Origin: Pseudomonadota bacterium
GTDB taxonomy: Bacteria; Pseudomonadota; Gammaproteobacteria; UBA9339
Direction: 5' to 3'
NCBI GenBank assembly: GCA_021781615.1
Contig: JAJXWM010000010.1
Coordinates: forward strand, 1-59,270
DNA: 59,270 bases
Below, in pieces: positions 34,225 through 43,707 of the stretch. Below the pieces are notes generated by a model. It saw nothing but the letters and a program-made list of their open reading frames with translations, ran no database searches and was not told the origin of the DNA. Position numbers and translations under genes: made by a program. The number at the start of each line of letters is the position of its first letter. Position 1 is the stretch's first letter.

Positions 34225-34285
34225 TATATCGCTACATTAAAAAAACTTGAGGCACACAACATGCATATCTTATTTTATTTTTGTT

Positions 34286-35458
34286 TTATAACTCCTCATC
34301 CGGTTTATAAATCATTTCACTTAATGCCATTTCCATTCCCTTAACCGCCTCTTCCACCATCGGAACGGTTAGGGGTAGGCCTAATTTCTTTTCTGCTAAC
34401 CAATGGGCAAAAGCGCCGCATATTTCTGGAACGGCTGTTGCTCGCCCAACGCTATTCAACATATACCACATACGCCTATCAATAGGCTTTAACCAGATAA
34501 ACTCTGCGCTAGCAAGCACCCCTAGCTCCCGCGAACCAACCAACATTGAGGCAAATGCAGTGGTAATATATCCATGGATACTAAGTATCTTAGCAACTTT
34601 TTTAGTGCCAGCGTGTTTACGCAATAATTCTTCAGTACCAGTAAAATCTGGCTTTCCATCTCCAGCTGAAGACGAAATACGATCAAGTAAGGATTCTGCA
34701 CCCTTTCTGTCAGCATTAACGCGAGCCGCAAAAATTGCAAACAATGCTTTAAGATACATTGGCAAAGTCTCTACTCCATTCCATTTAGGTCCAACTTGTA
34801 AAGAAAACAATCGGTGCGCTGCTCCTTTTCTTAAAGTTGCAGTGTATTTTCCACGTTTCTCCACAATATCCAATAAATCATATTTTTTACAAAACCGCAT
34901 CGGGGATAAGGCAAATGCCCATGGACCATCATCAAGCTTGGTGTTGACTAAATCGAGCTTAACCACAGGGGTAATCTGAGGCCAAATTTCTTGTTCAGAA
35001 ATTTTTAATGTTTTGCCATTATGAACATGTCTAAATTTATGAGCGACACCACCAAGGTGCAACCAAAAAGCACCCCCCGCAACTAACAGCGACAAGGGAT
35101 ATTTTAGGTAATCACCAACCATAGTGCTAACCTTCACTAGATCATCAAAACCTACTGGAGAACCAATAGCTCTGCGGATATATACAAACCAATCGGTAAA
35201 ATTAAACTGTGGGGCAGGAAGCCCTAGAAGACCTGTGACAAAAACGATTATTTTCGCTATTGGAGCCATCACAAAATCGATAGCCAAAAGTTCATATAAA
35301 CGCACGGTAAGAATTGCGCTAGCAATATAAACCTTACCAAAATACCAAGCCAAAATAATACCGCCAATTAATATCGCGATCATCCACAAAAAATCTAGCG
35401 AATTATCTTGCCCTGATTGTTGTTCTGGCCCGCCACCCCTTGCCATATAAAGTCCCAA
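34286..35458 (-). CDS. dotM: Dot/Icm coupling-complex protein DotM/IcmP
   Basis: 390 residues (about 376 in Legionella). Transmembrane helices at about 25-45, 55-75 and near 120-135 precede a cytoplasmic domain (from LKISEQEIWPQITPVV). That domain contains the conserved GPWAFALSPMRFC, HGYITTAFASMLV and FIWLKPIDRRMWYMLNSVGR segments. In Legionella this domain recognises Glu-rich secretion signals. It follows icmQ by 73 bases. Confidence 0.94.
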   Translation of the reverse strand: MGLYMARGGGPEQQSGQDNSLDFLWMIAILIGGIILAWYFGKVYIASAILTVRLYELLAIDFVMAPIAKIIVFVTGLLGLPAPQFNFTDWFVYIRRAIGSPVGFDDLVKVSTMVGDYLKYPLSLLVAGGAFWLHLGGVAHKFRHVHNGKTLKISEQEIWPQITPVVKLDLVNTKLDDGPWAFALSPMRFCKKYDLLDIVEKRGKYTATLRKGAAHRLFSLQVGPKWNGVETLPMYLKALFAIFAARVNADRKGAESLLDRISSSAGDGKPDFTGTEELLRKHAGTKKVAKILSIHGYITTAFASMLVGSRELGVLASAEFIWLKPIDRRMWYMLNSVGRATAVPEICGAFAHWLAEKKLGLPLTVPMVEEAVKGMEMALSEMIYKPDEEL

Positions 35459-35531
35459 AAATCAAAATTATTATTTTTATATAAAACCTTCAACTACTTC
35501 GCATTATAACAAAGAATGAAATGGTTTTCGA

Positions 35532-36143
35532 CTAAATTTCATTCAAATAAACAAGCTCATTATCACGCATTGCATAACGCTTTACATTGCAATGAATAAA
35601 TTCAACAATATTCTCTAACTTTACTGCCCCCTGCTTCAAAATAAACAGCGGGTGACCAAACTGATCAGTTTGATTTTCCGATTCACTAAAATCACTATCC
35701 TTAACGTTAACTACAGCATAACCATTACGATCGACCCCCATGGTCTTTGAGCGAATAACTTCTTTAGCGTGATTCTCATCCTTGTAGACAGGGCGCGTAA
35801 CACTATAGTCAGCAAGAGTTTTTATATTACGGTGCCACCCTTGCAAATTAGCACTATCAACCTGATACAATAAAACAAACACTTGCGAATATCCAGGGGG
35901 AACTGGTTTCCTAGCGATGTCCTTACTGGCATTAGTATTAACTACCGTAGCAACATTACCACTATTAAACAGATTATCGCTTTTATCTCTTATTGCTCTT
36001 AGCTTATTAGCAGCCGTCTTTAAAAAAATGGAGGATTGCCAATCACCGGTTGTCAATACCTCATCTAAAATGTCCCTAAGTTCTTTGCTTAACTCAAATA
36101 CGTTTTTTTGTGCGTTCTGTTCTTTTTGTTCTTGTTCTACCAT
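35532..36143 (-). CDS. icmQ: Dot/Icm protein IcmQ
   Basis: 203 residues (about 191 in Legionella). The helical N-terminal domain (VFELSKELRDILDEVLTTGDWQSSIFLKTA) is the membrane-active part, normally bound by IcmR. The C-terminal domain (PPGYSQVFVLLYQVDSANLQGWH, KTMGVDRNGYAVVNVKDSDF) matches the NAD-binding ADP-ribosyltransferase-like fold of IcmQ. It lies 25 bases downstream of the gene in the icmR position. Confidence 0.92.
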   Translation of the reverse strand: MVEQEQKEQNAQKNVFELSKELRDILDEVLTTGDWQSSIFLKTAANKLRAIRDKSDNLFNSGNVATVVNTNASKDIARKPVPPGYSQVFVLLYQVDSANLQGWHRNIKTLADYSVTRPVYKDENHAKEVIRSKTMGVDRNGYAVVNVKDSDFSESENQTDQFGHPLFILKQGAVKLENIVEFIHCNVKRYAMRDNELVYLNEI

Positions 36144-36168
36144 AAACCCTTACATATATCTCTCAAGA

Positions 36169-36522
36169 CTAAGCAGTCCCTTCTTTTTCATGTTTTTCAT
36201 GCCCCGCAAAACCACCTCGAGCAAGAACAGGAGAACTATGCTTTAGAGTAACCGTGCTCCCAAGTAACAATTCTGCCTGTTGACAAAGCCCCTTCACTGC
36301 CTCAACAGCGCCAGGCAATTTAGAACCAATATTCTTCAAATTTTCTAAAGTTTTCAAAGCATCTTCCGCCTGACGTAACATCATACTTCCTGCCCCACCA
36401 TCAGCGTCGCTTGCTTTTTTCTTAGCTTCAATAACTTTAGCTACTTGGTCATTTAGCCTAACCAAGTCTTCTCTGGCAACGCCACAACAATCACTAAGCT
36501 GGTGAATGGACTCTTCGATCAT
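36169..36522 (-). CDS. Candidate IcmR functional homologue (FIR) between icmS and icmQ
   Basis: 117 residues with no clear sequence family. It sits exactly where icmR lies in Legionella: three bases after icmS and 25 bases before icmQ. IcmR is a chaperone that blocks IcmQ pore formation, and the IcmR position is known to hold unrelated-looking functional homologues (FIR proteins) in different Legionella species and Coxiella. The predicted structure fits: two long helices (about 5-40 and 48-85, DLVRLNDQVAKVIEAKKKA and QAEDALKTLENL). The function is inferred from position and helical content, not homology. Confidence 0.6.
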   Translation of the reverse strand: MIEESIHQLSDCCGVAREDLVRLNDQVAKVIEAKKKASDADGGAGSMMLRQAEDALKTLENLKNIGSKLPGAVEAVKGLCQQAELLLGSTVTLKHSSPVLARGGFAGHEKHEKEGTA

Positions 36523-36525
36523 ATT

Positions 36526-36864
36526 TTAATCATACATTAGTTCATCGAGCGATACACTATCTTTTGTTGATGATGCATCGGCAATTTCCAAAATAGCATC
36601 ATATAGGCATGCCAAACGCAAAACATTTGGAGTAACCTCATCAAATTGAACTTTGGTTCCCAAAAGAGATTTATCAGCATCTACAAAACTCAGCCCAATA
36701 CCATAACCAAAACATAATAAACACAGCTGATCAGCACGACGTGCCAAGGCAGGTAATAATCCGGTATCAGCAAAAACCTCTTCACTGCTAATTGGTTTAC
36801 CTTCAAAAACAAATTTAACATTAGCATCCTTTACAAGCTCACAGAGTGATTGTGTAAAATTCAT
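36526..36864 (-). CDS. icmS: Dot/Icm adaptor chaperone IcmS
   Basis: 112 residues, the family length. Conserved blocks are FVFEGKPISSEEVFADTGLL, RRADQLCLLCFGYGIGLSF and the acidic C-terminus. IcmS pairs with IcmW to bind DotL and a subset of effectors in the cytoplasm. It lies 24 bases after icmT. An icmW gene is not in this window. Confidence 0.94.
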   Translation of the reverse strand: MNFTQSLCELVKDANVKFVFEGKPISSEEVFADTGLLPALARRADQLCLLCFGYGIGLSFVDADKSLLGTKVQFDEVTPNVLRLACLYDAILEIADASSTKDSVSLDELMYD

Positions 36865-36888
36865 AAAATAAAATCCATTCTTTGTAAT

Positions 36889-37152
36889 TTAGTTAGTCCA
36901 CCAAGGTATAGCCATCTTCCTCGGCCCAGCAAGCATAGATCTAAATATTCTAAAAAAAACATCTATAGTATATCCAAAACGGTTTAGCACGGTAAAAAAT
37001 ACCATGACTACCATAGCTATAATAAATGTCCAAAGTTTAATATGCACTAAAAACAAAAGGATAGGGAAAGCTGCCTTAGCGTCAATAAAAAAGAATTTAG
37101 CGTTTCTAGCTGAATCGCGCCAATGAGAATTTGCTGTTGGGTCCTGAGCCAT
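36889..37152 (-). CDS. icmT: Dot/Icm membrane protein IcmT
   Basis: 87 residues, the family length. The signature SHWRDSARNAKFFFIDAKAA starts the protein. A single long hydrophobic region follows (FPILLFLVHIKLWTFIIAMV), then FRSMLAGPRKMAIPWW. In Legionella IcmT is needed for pore formation on exit from the host cell. It heads the icmT-S-(R)-Q-P-O-N run, divergent from dotD with 168 bases between the start codons. Confidence 0.95.
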   Translation of the reverse strand: MAQDPTANSHWRDSARNAKFFFIDAKAAFPILLFLVHIKLWTFIIAMVVMVFFTVLNRFGYTIDVFFRIFRSMLAGPRKMAIPWWTN

Positions 37153-37262
37153 AGTGCCGATCCACTCCTATTTTGTACCTATACTTATGTATCCTGGCAG
37201 TGTAATATATCATAAAATTGGCTCGTGATAAAATAACATTTTTAAAAAAATCATTAATTAAC

Positions 37263-37294
37263 TTGACTTTAACTGTCCATTATTTCAATATTAT
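37263..37294 (+). promoter_or_regulatory. Possible promoter of dotD-dotC-dotB
   Basis: TTGACT at 37263-37268 and TATTAT at 37289-37294. The 20-base spacer is long; the overlapping AATATT gives 18. The intergenic region also has to serve icmT on the other strand. Confidence 0.35.
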
Positions 37295-37320
37295 AGCTAA
37301 ATTTTAAGCCGGATACTTAT

Positions 37321-37818
37321 ATGAAAATTGGAAGTTCTTTTCTAGTGGCTTTTTCCTTACTAGCCTCTCTCACTGGGTGTGGTGGTACTGGAACCAACAC
37401 CCAATATGTAGACAGCAGTTATGACAGGCGTAGTCAACATGCAGCAGAGACAAAACTGTCTGAGGCTGCCACCTCAGTAAGCAGATCATTGGCAGAATTA
37501 GCTGCAATTGAGCGCGCCTCTCACCCTCATGCAACATTACTAAGCCCTATCGATCCAGACATGATTGGTATGGGACAACTAGCATCCATAGACTGGAATG
37601 GTCCAATTGGACCACTTGCGAAAAAAATCGCAGAAGCATCTAAGTATAAATTAAATGTGCTTGGTAAATCGCCGGGGATTCCAATTTTAGTATCGATTTT
37701 TGCAAAAGACACTCCTCTGTCTGATGTTTTACGCGATGCTAATTTTCAATGTGGAAGTAAAGCGAATATCGTAGTCTATCCAGCAAGCAAAATTATAGAG
37801 TTACGCTACGCAAAATAA
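37321..37818 (+). CDS. dotD: Dot/Icm outer-membrane lipoprotein DotD
   Basis: 165 residues (about 163 in Legionella). A lipoprotein signal ends in a good lipobox (SLTGC). The mature part starts with a flexible helix, then the secretin N-domain-like fold (GMGQLASIDWNGPIGPLAKK, SPGIPILVSIFAKDTPLSDV). DotD with DotC brings DotH to the outer membrane. First gene of a dotD-C-B operon, with 8-base and 3-base gaps. Confidence 0.94.
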   Translation: MKIGSSFLVAFSLLASLTGCGGTGTNTQYVDSSYDRRSQHAAETKLSEAATSVSRSLAELAAIERASHPHATLLSPIDPDMIGMGQLASIDWNGPIGPLAKKIAEASKYKLNVLGKSPGIPILVSIFAKDTPLSDVLRDANFQCGSKANIVVYPASKIIELRYAK

Positions 37819-37825
37819 TAAAAAA

Positions 37826-38683
37826 ATGAAAAGTAACTTCATGAAAGAGCGATTACTAAATTTCTTAACTCTCCTTTTGGCTTTACTTGCCATCGGTTGT
37901 TCAAGCTCGCAAACTCCCGTAGAACTAGCTGAAATTGAAGCACTAAAGTCACCGTCATCAACCACCAAAATTAATTCTATTCGTTTAGAAAATTTAAAAC
38001 AAACCGCTCGCGGTATAGCAGCTCAAGCTAGTCTCTCTTGGCGCTCTCGTCAATTAAACTTAATGCTAAACTCTCAAAAAAGAAATTTAGATCGTATTTT
38101 TAATTTCAATTACCTAATTCTAAATCAGAATGTTCTACCACCCATTCTAGCCGAAGGGAAAAACATCTTAAATTTAGCAGACGACTTCACAATTCGTGTT
38201 GCTGATCAAAAATACCAGATAGTCCAACCACCACGCTTTATTACCACACCGCCAAACTGGCGTAATTATATTTGGATGGGGTATATAAAACCAGAAATAC
38301 CAAACAGCACTCTGCTACCACAAAATGCAACGGAAAGAAAAGTATGGAACGATTATATAAGGATCGGATGGAATGATGGCATTATCCAAGCTGATCAGAT
38401 ATTCTCAACCAATTTGGCCAGGTTGCAACGGGACTATGAAGGGATGATTTTGTATCGCAAACTTTTAGCCCAACACATGGTATCTCCACCATACGTTTCA
38501 GAAGCTGAATTGGGAGTAACTGGCGATGGCAATGATATTCATATCAACGATAGAGTTCTTAGAATCACTTCTATTTCACAACTACAAACTGATCCTGCAA
38601 GTTGGCGACCAATAATACCGACAAAAGAAAGCAAAAATCAAAGTCCGTTACTAACTAAAATAAATAAGAAGGAAAAAATTTAG
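37826..38683 (+). CDS. dotC: Dot/Icm outer-membrane lipoprotein DotC
   Basis: 285 residues (about 303 in Legionella). Lipobox LAIGC near residue 25. Family segments include SLSWRSRQLNLMLNSQKRNL, YLILNQNVLPPILAEGKN, RNYIWMGYIKPEIPNSTLLP and IGWNDGIIQADQIF. ATG 37841 is an alternative start that still leaves the lipoprotein signal. Partner of DotD and DotH in the outer-membrane ring. Confidence 0.94.
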   Translation: MKSNFMKERLLNFLTLLLALLAIGCSSSQTPVELAEIEALKSPSSTTKINSIRLENLKQTARGIAAQASLSWRSRQLNLMLNSQKRNLDRIFNFNYLILNQNVLPPILAEGKNILNLADDFTIRVADQKYQIVQPPRFITTPPNWRNYIWMGYIKPEIPNSTLLPQNATERKVWNDYIRIGWNDGIIQADQIFSTNLARLQRDYEGMILYRKLLAQHMVSPPYVSEAELGVTGDGNDIHINDRVLRITSISQLQTDPASWRPIIPTKESKNQSPLLTKINKKEKI

Positions 38684-38685
38684 CT

Positions 38686-39822
38686 ATGGGCTTACCAGAT
38701 TATTTATTTCCTAATGAACCCCTTCGTTTCAGTGCGGATAATTTTGAACCGGTACTTGCTCATTGCAGTAAAATAGGCACCTCAGATATAACTTTTCAAA
38801 CTAGTGAACCAGTAATTGCCGAGATTAGAGGACACATTTATAAAATAACCAAACATAAACTATCAACTGCAGAAGTTGGCGATATTCTAAATTTACTCTA
38901 TGGCCCAAACGGTACCACTCAAATTTTATCTGGGCATGATATCGACACCCACTATGAATTTCGCCCTACTCGAACTGAACGCTACCGTTTCCGTGTCAAT
39001 GGCACCGGTTGCCAGGTAGAAGGACACCATGGCATTCAACTAACGCTAAGAACGATACCATCAGAACCACCTAAATTAGAATCGCTTAACTTGCAAAAAG
39101 AAGTTATCGATTCTATGGCTCCACGAGAAGGAGTGGTTTATGTAACTGGAGCAACCGGCTCAGGAAAATCGACTTTACTTGCAGCCATTATTAGAAAGAT
39201 TATAGAAGAACCTGATTGTAATCGTAAAGTATTAACCTATGAAGCCCCAATCGAATTCGTGTATGACACCATCGAAAAGCCAACTGCCGTAGTTAGTCAA
39301 TCAGAAATTCCACGTCATTTACCATCGTTTGCTGATGGAGTACGTAACGCCTTACGTCGTAAGCCACGTTTAATTTTAGTTGGTGAATCACGTGACGCTG
39401 AAACTATCTCGGCGGTAATAGAAGCGGCACTAACTGGCCATCCGGTCTACACCACTTTGCATACAACTGGAGTTCCTGAAACTATCAGACGCTTGGTTGG
39501 AAGTTTCCCTGCTGATGAACGTATTGGTCGTACTATAGACATTATCGAAACTTTAAGATTGATCGTTTGTCAGAAATTAGTTCCCACTCTCGACGGTAAA
39601 CAAGTAGCTTTACGTGAATTTTTGCCGTTTACCGAGGATGTTCGTAACGTTTTATTAGAAGCTGACCCAGACCAAGTAACCTCAGTTACCAGGCGCCTGA
39701 TGAATGAACAAGGGCAAAGCATGATGATTGATGCCCAAAGAAAATTTGAAGATAAAATAATCTCCGAAAGAGAATACAAAATAATTGCAATAGCAGCAAA
39801 ACACGCTGATAAACAAAAATAG
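38686..39822 (+). CDS. dotB: Dot/Icm ATPase DotB
   Basis: 378 residues, the family length. VirB11/PilT-type secretion ATPase docking on DotO at the channel base. Visible: N-terminal domain (HCSKIGTSDITFQTSEPV), Walker A TGATGSGKSTLLAAII, Asp box (VLTYEAPIEFVYD), Walker B-like LILVGESRDAETI and His box (TGHPVYTTLHTTGVPETIRR). It begins three bases after dotC and ends before a shortened MITE copy and a hairpin terminator. Confidence 0.96.
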   Translation: MGLPDYLFPNEPLRFSADNFEPVLAHCSKIGTSDITFQTSEPVIAEIRGHIYKITKHKLSTAEVGDILNLLYGPNGTTQILSGHDIDTHYEFRPTRTERYRFRVNGTGCQVEGHHGIQLTLRTIPSEPPKLESLNLQKEVIDSMAPREGVVYVTGATGSGKSTLLAAIIRKIIEEPDCNRKVLTYEAPIEFVYDTIEKPTAVVSQSEIPRHLPSFADGVRNALRRKPRLILVGESRDAETISAVIEAALTGHPVYTTLHTTGVPETIRRLVGSFPADERIGRTIDIIETLRLIVCQKLVPTLDGKQVALREFLPFTEDVRNVLLEADPDQVTSVTRRLMNEQGQSMMIDAQRKFEDKIISEREYKIIAIAAKHADKQK

Positions 39823-39829
39823 AGTTCTT

Positions 39830-39903
39830 GGGACTGCTGAAATCCGCCTGTTTCGTCATTCCCGCAAAAGCGGGAATCTAATAAAAACAGCAAGCTACAT
39901 TTA
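39830..39903. mobile_element. Truncated MITE copy
   Basis: 74 bases matching one side of the elements at 27853 and 53792: GGACTGCTGAAATCCGCC, the ATTCCCGCAAAAGCGGGAAT palindrome and TAATAAAAACAGCAAGCTAC. The other end is missing. It starts eight bases after the dotB stop codon. Confidence 0.7.
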
Positions 39904-39905
39904 TA

Positions 39906-39953
39906 GTAACAGGTAGTCGCAGGCAGTTGCCTGCGGTTACCAAATATCTTTTT
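39906..39953. terminator. Hairpin terminator between convergent dotB and dotA
   Basis: CGCAGGC-AGTT-GCCTGCG (39918-39935) with outer pairing GTAAC/GTTAC, followed on the plus strand by ATCTTTTT. It is placed to end dotDCB transcripts, and perhaps dotA transcripts from the other side. Confidence 0.5.
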
Positions 39954-39965
39954 AATTATTGAGCA

Positions 39966-42900
39966 TTAGTGCGCGGAAGCGTTTTTCTTCGCTGCTTTAT
40001 CAGCCTCTTTCTTGTCACGCTTATCCTTCCTCTTGCCTGCCAACTCATTGCTATCTTTCGCCCCCATACTCTTTATACCAGCGCCTTTCAAAGAAGTGGC
40101 ACCTTCTTTCATCCCAGCGCCACCAGCTTCACCAAATTGGCTGACAGCACCCTTGACCCCTTCCAAACCCTTCTCCTCCATACCAACCGCTGGAGCTTGA
40201 ATGCCGACAACTCGCATCGCTTCACTATAAAGCAAATGGATGGTTGAAAAACACATATTTACTATAGACACCATGGTAAAGGTATATATTACCACTATAC
40301 CAACTTGCTGAATCATCGATAAAGCGGTGGTAGTAGAAAGTGTTTTTCCTCCTTGAATGATGGCTATAAGCTGAGTAAAGCCTGCATTCAAAAGATCGAC
40401 TCCGATATATGAGAGAACCATACCAGTAATTAAACCGATAACCATCAATATCGGCCTAAAAAATACGCCTACGACTTGCATAATAAATTGTTCAGCTTCA
40501 CGCGCTAACAATGGGTTTTCTTGTGATGAATTACCCCAAAGCATTAGGAAACATATAATTGGAGCAGCTGCCATAAGCACTAATACCGAAATAAACCAAC
40601 TAATGGCGCCAAATAAAAAAAGTAAATATGGTATTAACGGGACATACAAGCTGAATATGATACCAGTAATGAATATTGGACCAAGCATTGCTAATGCTAT
40701 TGGTAACTGCATAAAAATCACAGCTAGCGTAATCTCTGTCATCTCTTTATAAAAACTCAGCGTTGTATCCGTAGCTTCCGAAGCACCCACAGTAGCACCC
40801 AAAATAGATCCCACTGCAACCCCCCAGCTAATGGCAGTCAGTATTAATCCTTGGACACTGGTTGCAACTGCAATAGCCGCCAAAAAACCCTTAAGCTGGC
40901 TAACATAGGCAATTGTATGATTGACCATCGAAGTACCAAGCAGCTGCAATTTAAGGATAGGATCTCTCGCTCCGGTACCGGCACTAGCAGCTCCCATGTA
41001 TGTATTCCAATCAGCAAATATTTGACTTACATTAAGCTTCAAAAAATCCATTGGTGGATCCATAAGTAATGTTAGCGCCAGCGGAGGAGCTAGAGCTAAA
41101 AGTACAGACCCTCCAACAACTCTCCCCCAAATCGTAGACTCTTCAGTAGGAAACCAAGGCGTGGGAATGAGAGTAGAAGTAAGATCAGTAGAAGCCCCTG
41201 TTTCTGCAAACACCGTAGTTAACATTTCCCCATGTAATTGAGAATAGGGATAGACAAGATATATCCAATTCATAGTATAGTTGATAAGGCTTTTATCCCC
41301 TTTACTACCCCAAAGAGCATCTAAAGCTGGCTTAGCAGTCACATTGCTCAAAAATAAAGTATCGGAACCAGGATAGTTATCTCTAGAAGTGCTATCATTG
41401 ACCGGTATGGGCGTAGACAGATTTTTATAGCCAGTTAATCGATAATAACCATATTCAGCCTGTTTAGCAGCTTGTGCCGTAGCAAGTAAACGATAATAAT
41501 TTCCGGCAGTTATCCAACCTTGCTTTTTTGCGGTAGTAAATGCGGTATCAGTATCAGTACTAACTGTATTTGCTCCTGCGGTTTGCGCTGTAGCTAAAGT
41601 CGACTGATAATTAGCAGCAGCATTTAACAGTTCATCGGCACCAAGAGGCCACGCAACACTAGATGTAATCTGTATTGCTTGCCTTTGGCTAGAAGAGGTT
41701 AAATTGGTGCTACTATATGGAACGGGATCTGCTGGATTAATAAGAAATTTATATTTTGCACCACTTTTAGCATCGGTGAATACAACATAATCGTAGGGGT
41801 CTAGCACCCTCTTTTTAGCTGGGTCTACTTCACCTTTATCACCGATCACGGTCATTTTCTTTACCAGTTCTCTAGCTACTGGTTCAAGAATCGCTATCAT
41901 ACCCAACAGTCCTTGATGCTTTGATTCTATATAATTATTAGCTCTCTTAGCATAGGTTGTAGTTCCCTCATCAGCACTACCTATTCCATAACTGATTACT
42001 CCACATATTCCGGTTAAATTAGTTGGAATAGCAGGTTGATCTAGTAAACCATATCCCGCATAAGGGTTTTTACCTGCCTCTATTGTACCTTCATTGGCAA
42101 CATAGGGAAACTGAATAAGACCATCTTGATATTTCGTACATTGCTCACCACTACCAAAACCGGGAGCACACGTTGCCGGATAATCCTTGTAAACAGAAAA
42201 CCCATTGGTACTAGTTTCTGGAAGAAGCGTCGAAGCTTGGTAATATGAGGTCTTAGTTTGGCTATCAAGCTCATCAACTTTTGCCCCTTTGCTAGCTGCT
42301 GTTTTTTCGATCGCTGATCGATTAAGAGTTTGTCTATTTCTCAAACCAGCAAGAACCACGTGCGAGCATGTCAAAGACCGTAAAACATCGGCTGCCCCCA
42401 CTTTTTCTTTTGTATTACTATCTGCAAGTCCAGGCGGAGCAGTAACAACAACATTAGAACCAGGAACGGTATAAGAAGTAGGAACGTTATGGTCGATTAA
42501 AGAATAATCCACAAAAGGATTAGTGATGGAATAAGAACCACCTCCACTATTCAAATAATCCATGGCCCTATTCCACGTTAAATCTGCCAAGCCAATACTC
42601 TGAACTACTACCCACATAATTATACTATTGACCATAGAATAGCCGCTCGCTTGTGGAACAAGTAAGCTAGTACTTAAAGCACAACGAACCGCCGTCCAAA
42701 TAGTGGTACTTTTACCCATCGCCGCACCATCCATGGTGGTTTCAGTCAGTATTTTGGTAATAGTATAGGTTAAAAATACACCAGAGAGAGCAAGGATACC
42801 GGCGTTAAATACACCAAAAACTGTACCAAGAATAGTAGACTGAGCTCCCGCAAACTGAGGAACACCAGGAACAAAACCAAACATCTTAACCAAAAGAGAA

Positions 42901-43070
42901 ACTGACAAATCACCTACTGGGGGAGTAAAAGATAAGTTCTGAAACATATCCCAAAGTGGTGAAGAAGATCCCATTCGTGAATAACCAGTATCTTCACCAA
43001 AAACGAGGGTTGGCACCATAACAAAAATAAAACTTACCAACCATTTTATGTATTTAGCATATCCCTTCAT
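39966..43070 (-). CDS. dotA: Dot/Icm polytopic membrane protein DotA
   Basis: 1034 residues from ATG 43070, chosen because GAGGAA precedes it and the signal peptide follows at once (YIKWLVSFIFVMVPTLVFG). DotA is a large polytopic inner-membrane protein, partly released to the outside in Legionella. Several hydrophobic helices flank a big periplasmic loop (about 190-600). The C-terminal membrane part includes PIICFLMLWGNSSQENPLLA, and the tail is Lys/Ala-rich. The start codon overlaps the icmV stop (ATGA), indicating coupling. Confidence 0.93.
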   Translation of the reverse strand: MKGYAKYIKWLVSFIFVMVPTLVFGEDTGYSRMGSSSPLWDMFQNLSFTPPVGDLSVSLLVKMFGFVPGVPQFAGAQSTILGTVFGVFNAGILALSGVFLTYTITKILTETTMDGAAMGKSTTIWTAVRCALSTSLLVPQASGYSMVNSIIMWVVVQSIGLADLTWNRAMDYLNSGGGSYSITNPFVDYSLIDHNVPTSYTVPGSNVVVTAPPGLADSNTKEKVGAADVLRSLTCSHVVLAGLRNRQTLNRSAIEKTAASKGAKVDELDSQTKTSYYQASTLLPETSTNGFSVYKDYPATCAPGFGSGEQCTKYQDGLIQFPYVANEGTIEAGKNPYAGYGLLDQPAIPTNLTGICGVISYGIGSADEGTTTYAKRANNYIESKHQGLLGMIAILEPVARELVKKMTVIGDKGEVDPAKKRVLDPYDYVVFTDAKSGAKYKFLINPADPVPYSSTNLTSSSQRQAIQITSSVAWPLGADELLNAAANYQSTLATAQTAGANTVSTDTDTAFTTAKKQGWITAGNYYRLLATAQAAKQAEYGYYRLTGYKNLSTPIPVNDSTSRDNYPGSDTLFLSNVTAKPALDALWGSKGDKSLINYTMNWIYLVYPYSQLHGEMLTTVFAETGASTDLTSTLIPTPWFPTEESTIWGRVVGGSVLLALAPPLALTLLMDPPMDFLKLNVSQIFADWNTYMGAASAGTGARDPILKLQLLGTSMVNHTIAYVSQLKGFLAAIAVATSVQGLILTAISWGVAVGSILGATVGASEATDTTLSFYKEMTEITLAVIFMQLPIALAMLGPIFITGIIFSLYVPLIPYLLFLFGAISWFISVLVLMAAAPIICFLMLWGNSSQENPLLAREAEQFIMQVVGVFFRPILMVIGLITGMVLSYIGVDLLNAGFTQLIAIIQGGKTLSTTTALSMIQQVGIVVIYTFTMVSIVNMCFSTIHLLYSEAMRVVGIQAPAVGMEEKGLEGVKGAVSQFGEAGGAGMKEGATSLKGAGIKSMGAKDSNELAGKRKDKRDKKEADKAAKKNASAH

Positions 43071-43567
43071 TTTACATTCCTCCTCAAAACAAAATCTAAC
43101 CACTCCTTAAAACTACACCCCAATTTTTTCTTACTCATTTGCATATACCAAAAATGTTCACGATATGCAGCCACCAACATTAGAGCAACGAGTACTATCG
43201 TTAAACTGGCAGCCAGAAATCTAGCATTAAGCAGTAAGTAAACAAGGTAGGAAAAAAATCCCAAAGCAAAAAAGGCATAGATCATTGTTGAATATAAGAA
43301 ATTATTCTTCCGTGCAACAACCTCCTCTGGATTCAAACTCAACCTAGCTATGGCTTCTTCATAGGTTTCTTGGCGCTTTTCTCCGCCGCCACGAGAAAAT
43401 AAACGTTTAAATAATCCCCAGGTATTTTTTGTATTAGCAGATACTTCGTCGAAAGATGACCACTTCTTAACATCAACAAACGTTTTGAAAAACTTCTTGA
43501 TGGGCTTCCTTTTGGGACTTACTTCCTCTTTAACCTGCGCCTTACCTTCTGATTTATCTTCTGACAT
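43067..43567 (-). CDS. icmV: Dot/Icm inner-membrane protein IcmV
   Basis: 166 residues (about 151 in Legionella). Family-like features are the VDVKKWSSFDEVSANTKNTW segment, two central transmembrane helices (LYSTMIYAFFALGFFSYLVY and ARFLAASLTIVLVALMLVAA) and a C-terminal FKEWLDFVLRRN. It is translationally coupled to dotA. In Legionella icmW and icmX are divergent from icmV; here that place is taken by an unrelated gene. Confidence 0.9.
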   Translation of the reverse strand: MSEDKSEGKAQVKEEVSPKRKPIKKFFKTFVDVKKWSSFDEVSANTKNTWGLFKRLFSRGGGEKRQETYEEAIARLSLNPEEVVARKNNFLYSTMIYAFFALGFFSYLVYLLLNARFLAASLTIVLVALMLVAAYREHFWYMQMSKKKLGCSFKEWLDFVLRRNVK

Positions 43568-43663
43568 AAAATTTTTCCCTTTTTATTTAGTTGACAAGCT
43601 CTAACTTACAAAATCCACTACAAATTTTTCGCTATTGTACCACCGTACCACATAAAATTCTAC

Positions 43664-43693
43664 TTGAAACTGATTTCTAACAAATTTTATGCT
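43664..43693 (+). promoter_or_regulatory. Predicted promoter of the lysozyme-like gene
   Basis: TTGAAA (43664-43669), an 18-base spacer and TATGCT (43688-43693), placed 14 bases before the start codon at 43708. The transcript would have a very short 5' leader. Confidence 0.45.
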
Positions 43694-43707
43694 AAAATAT
43701 CACCCTT

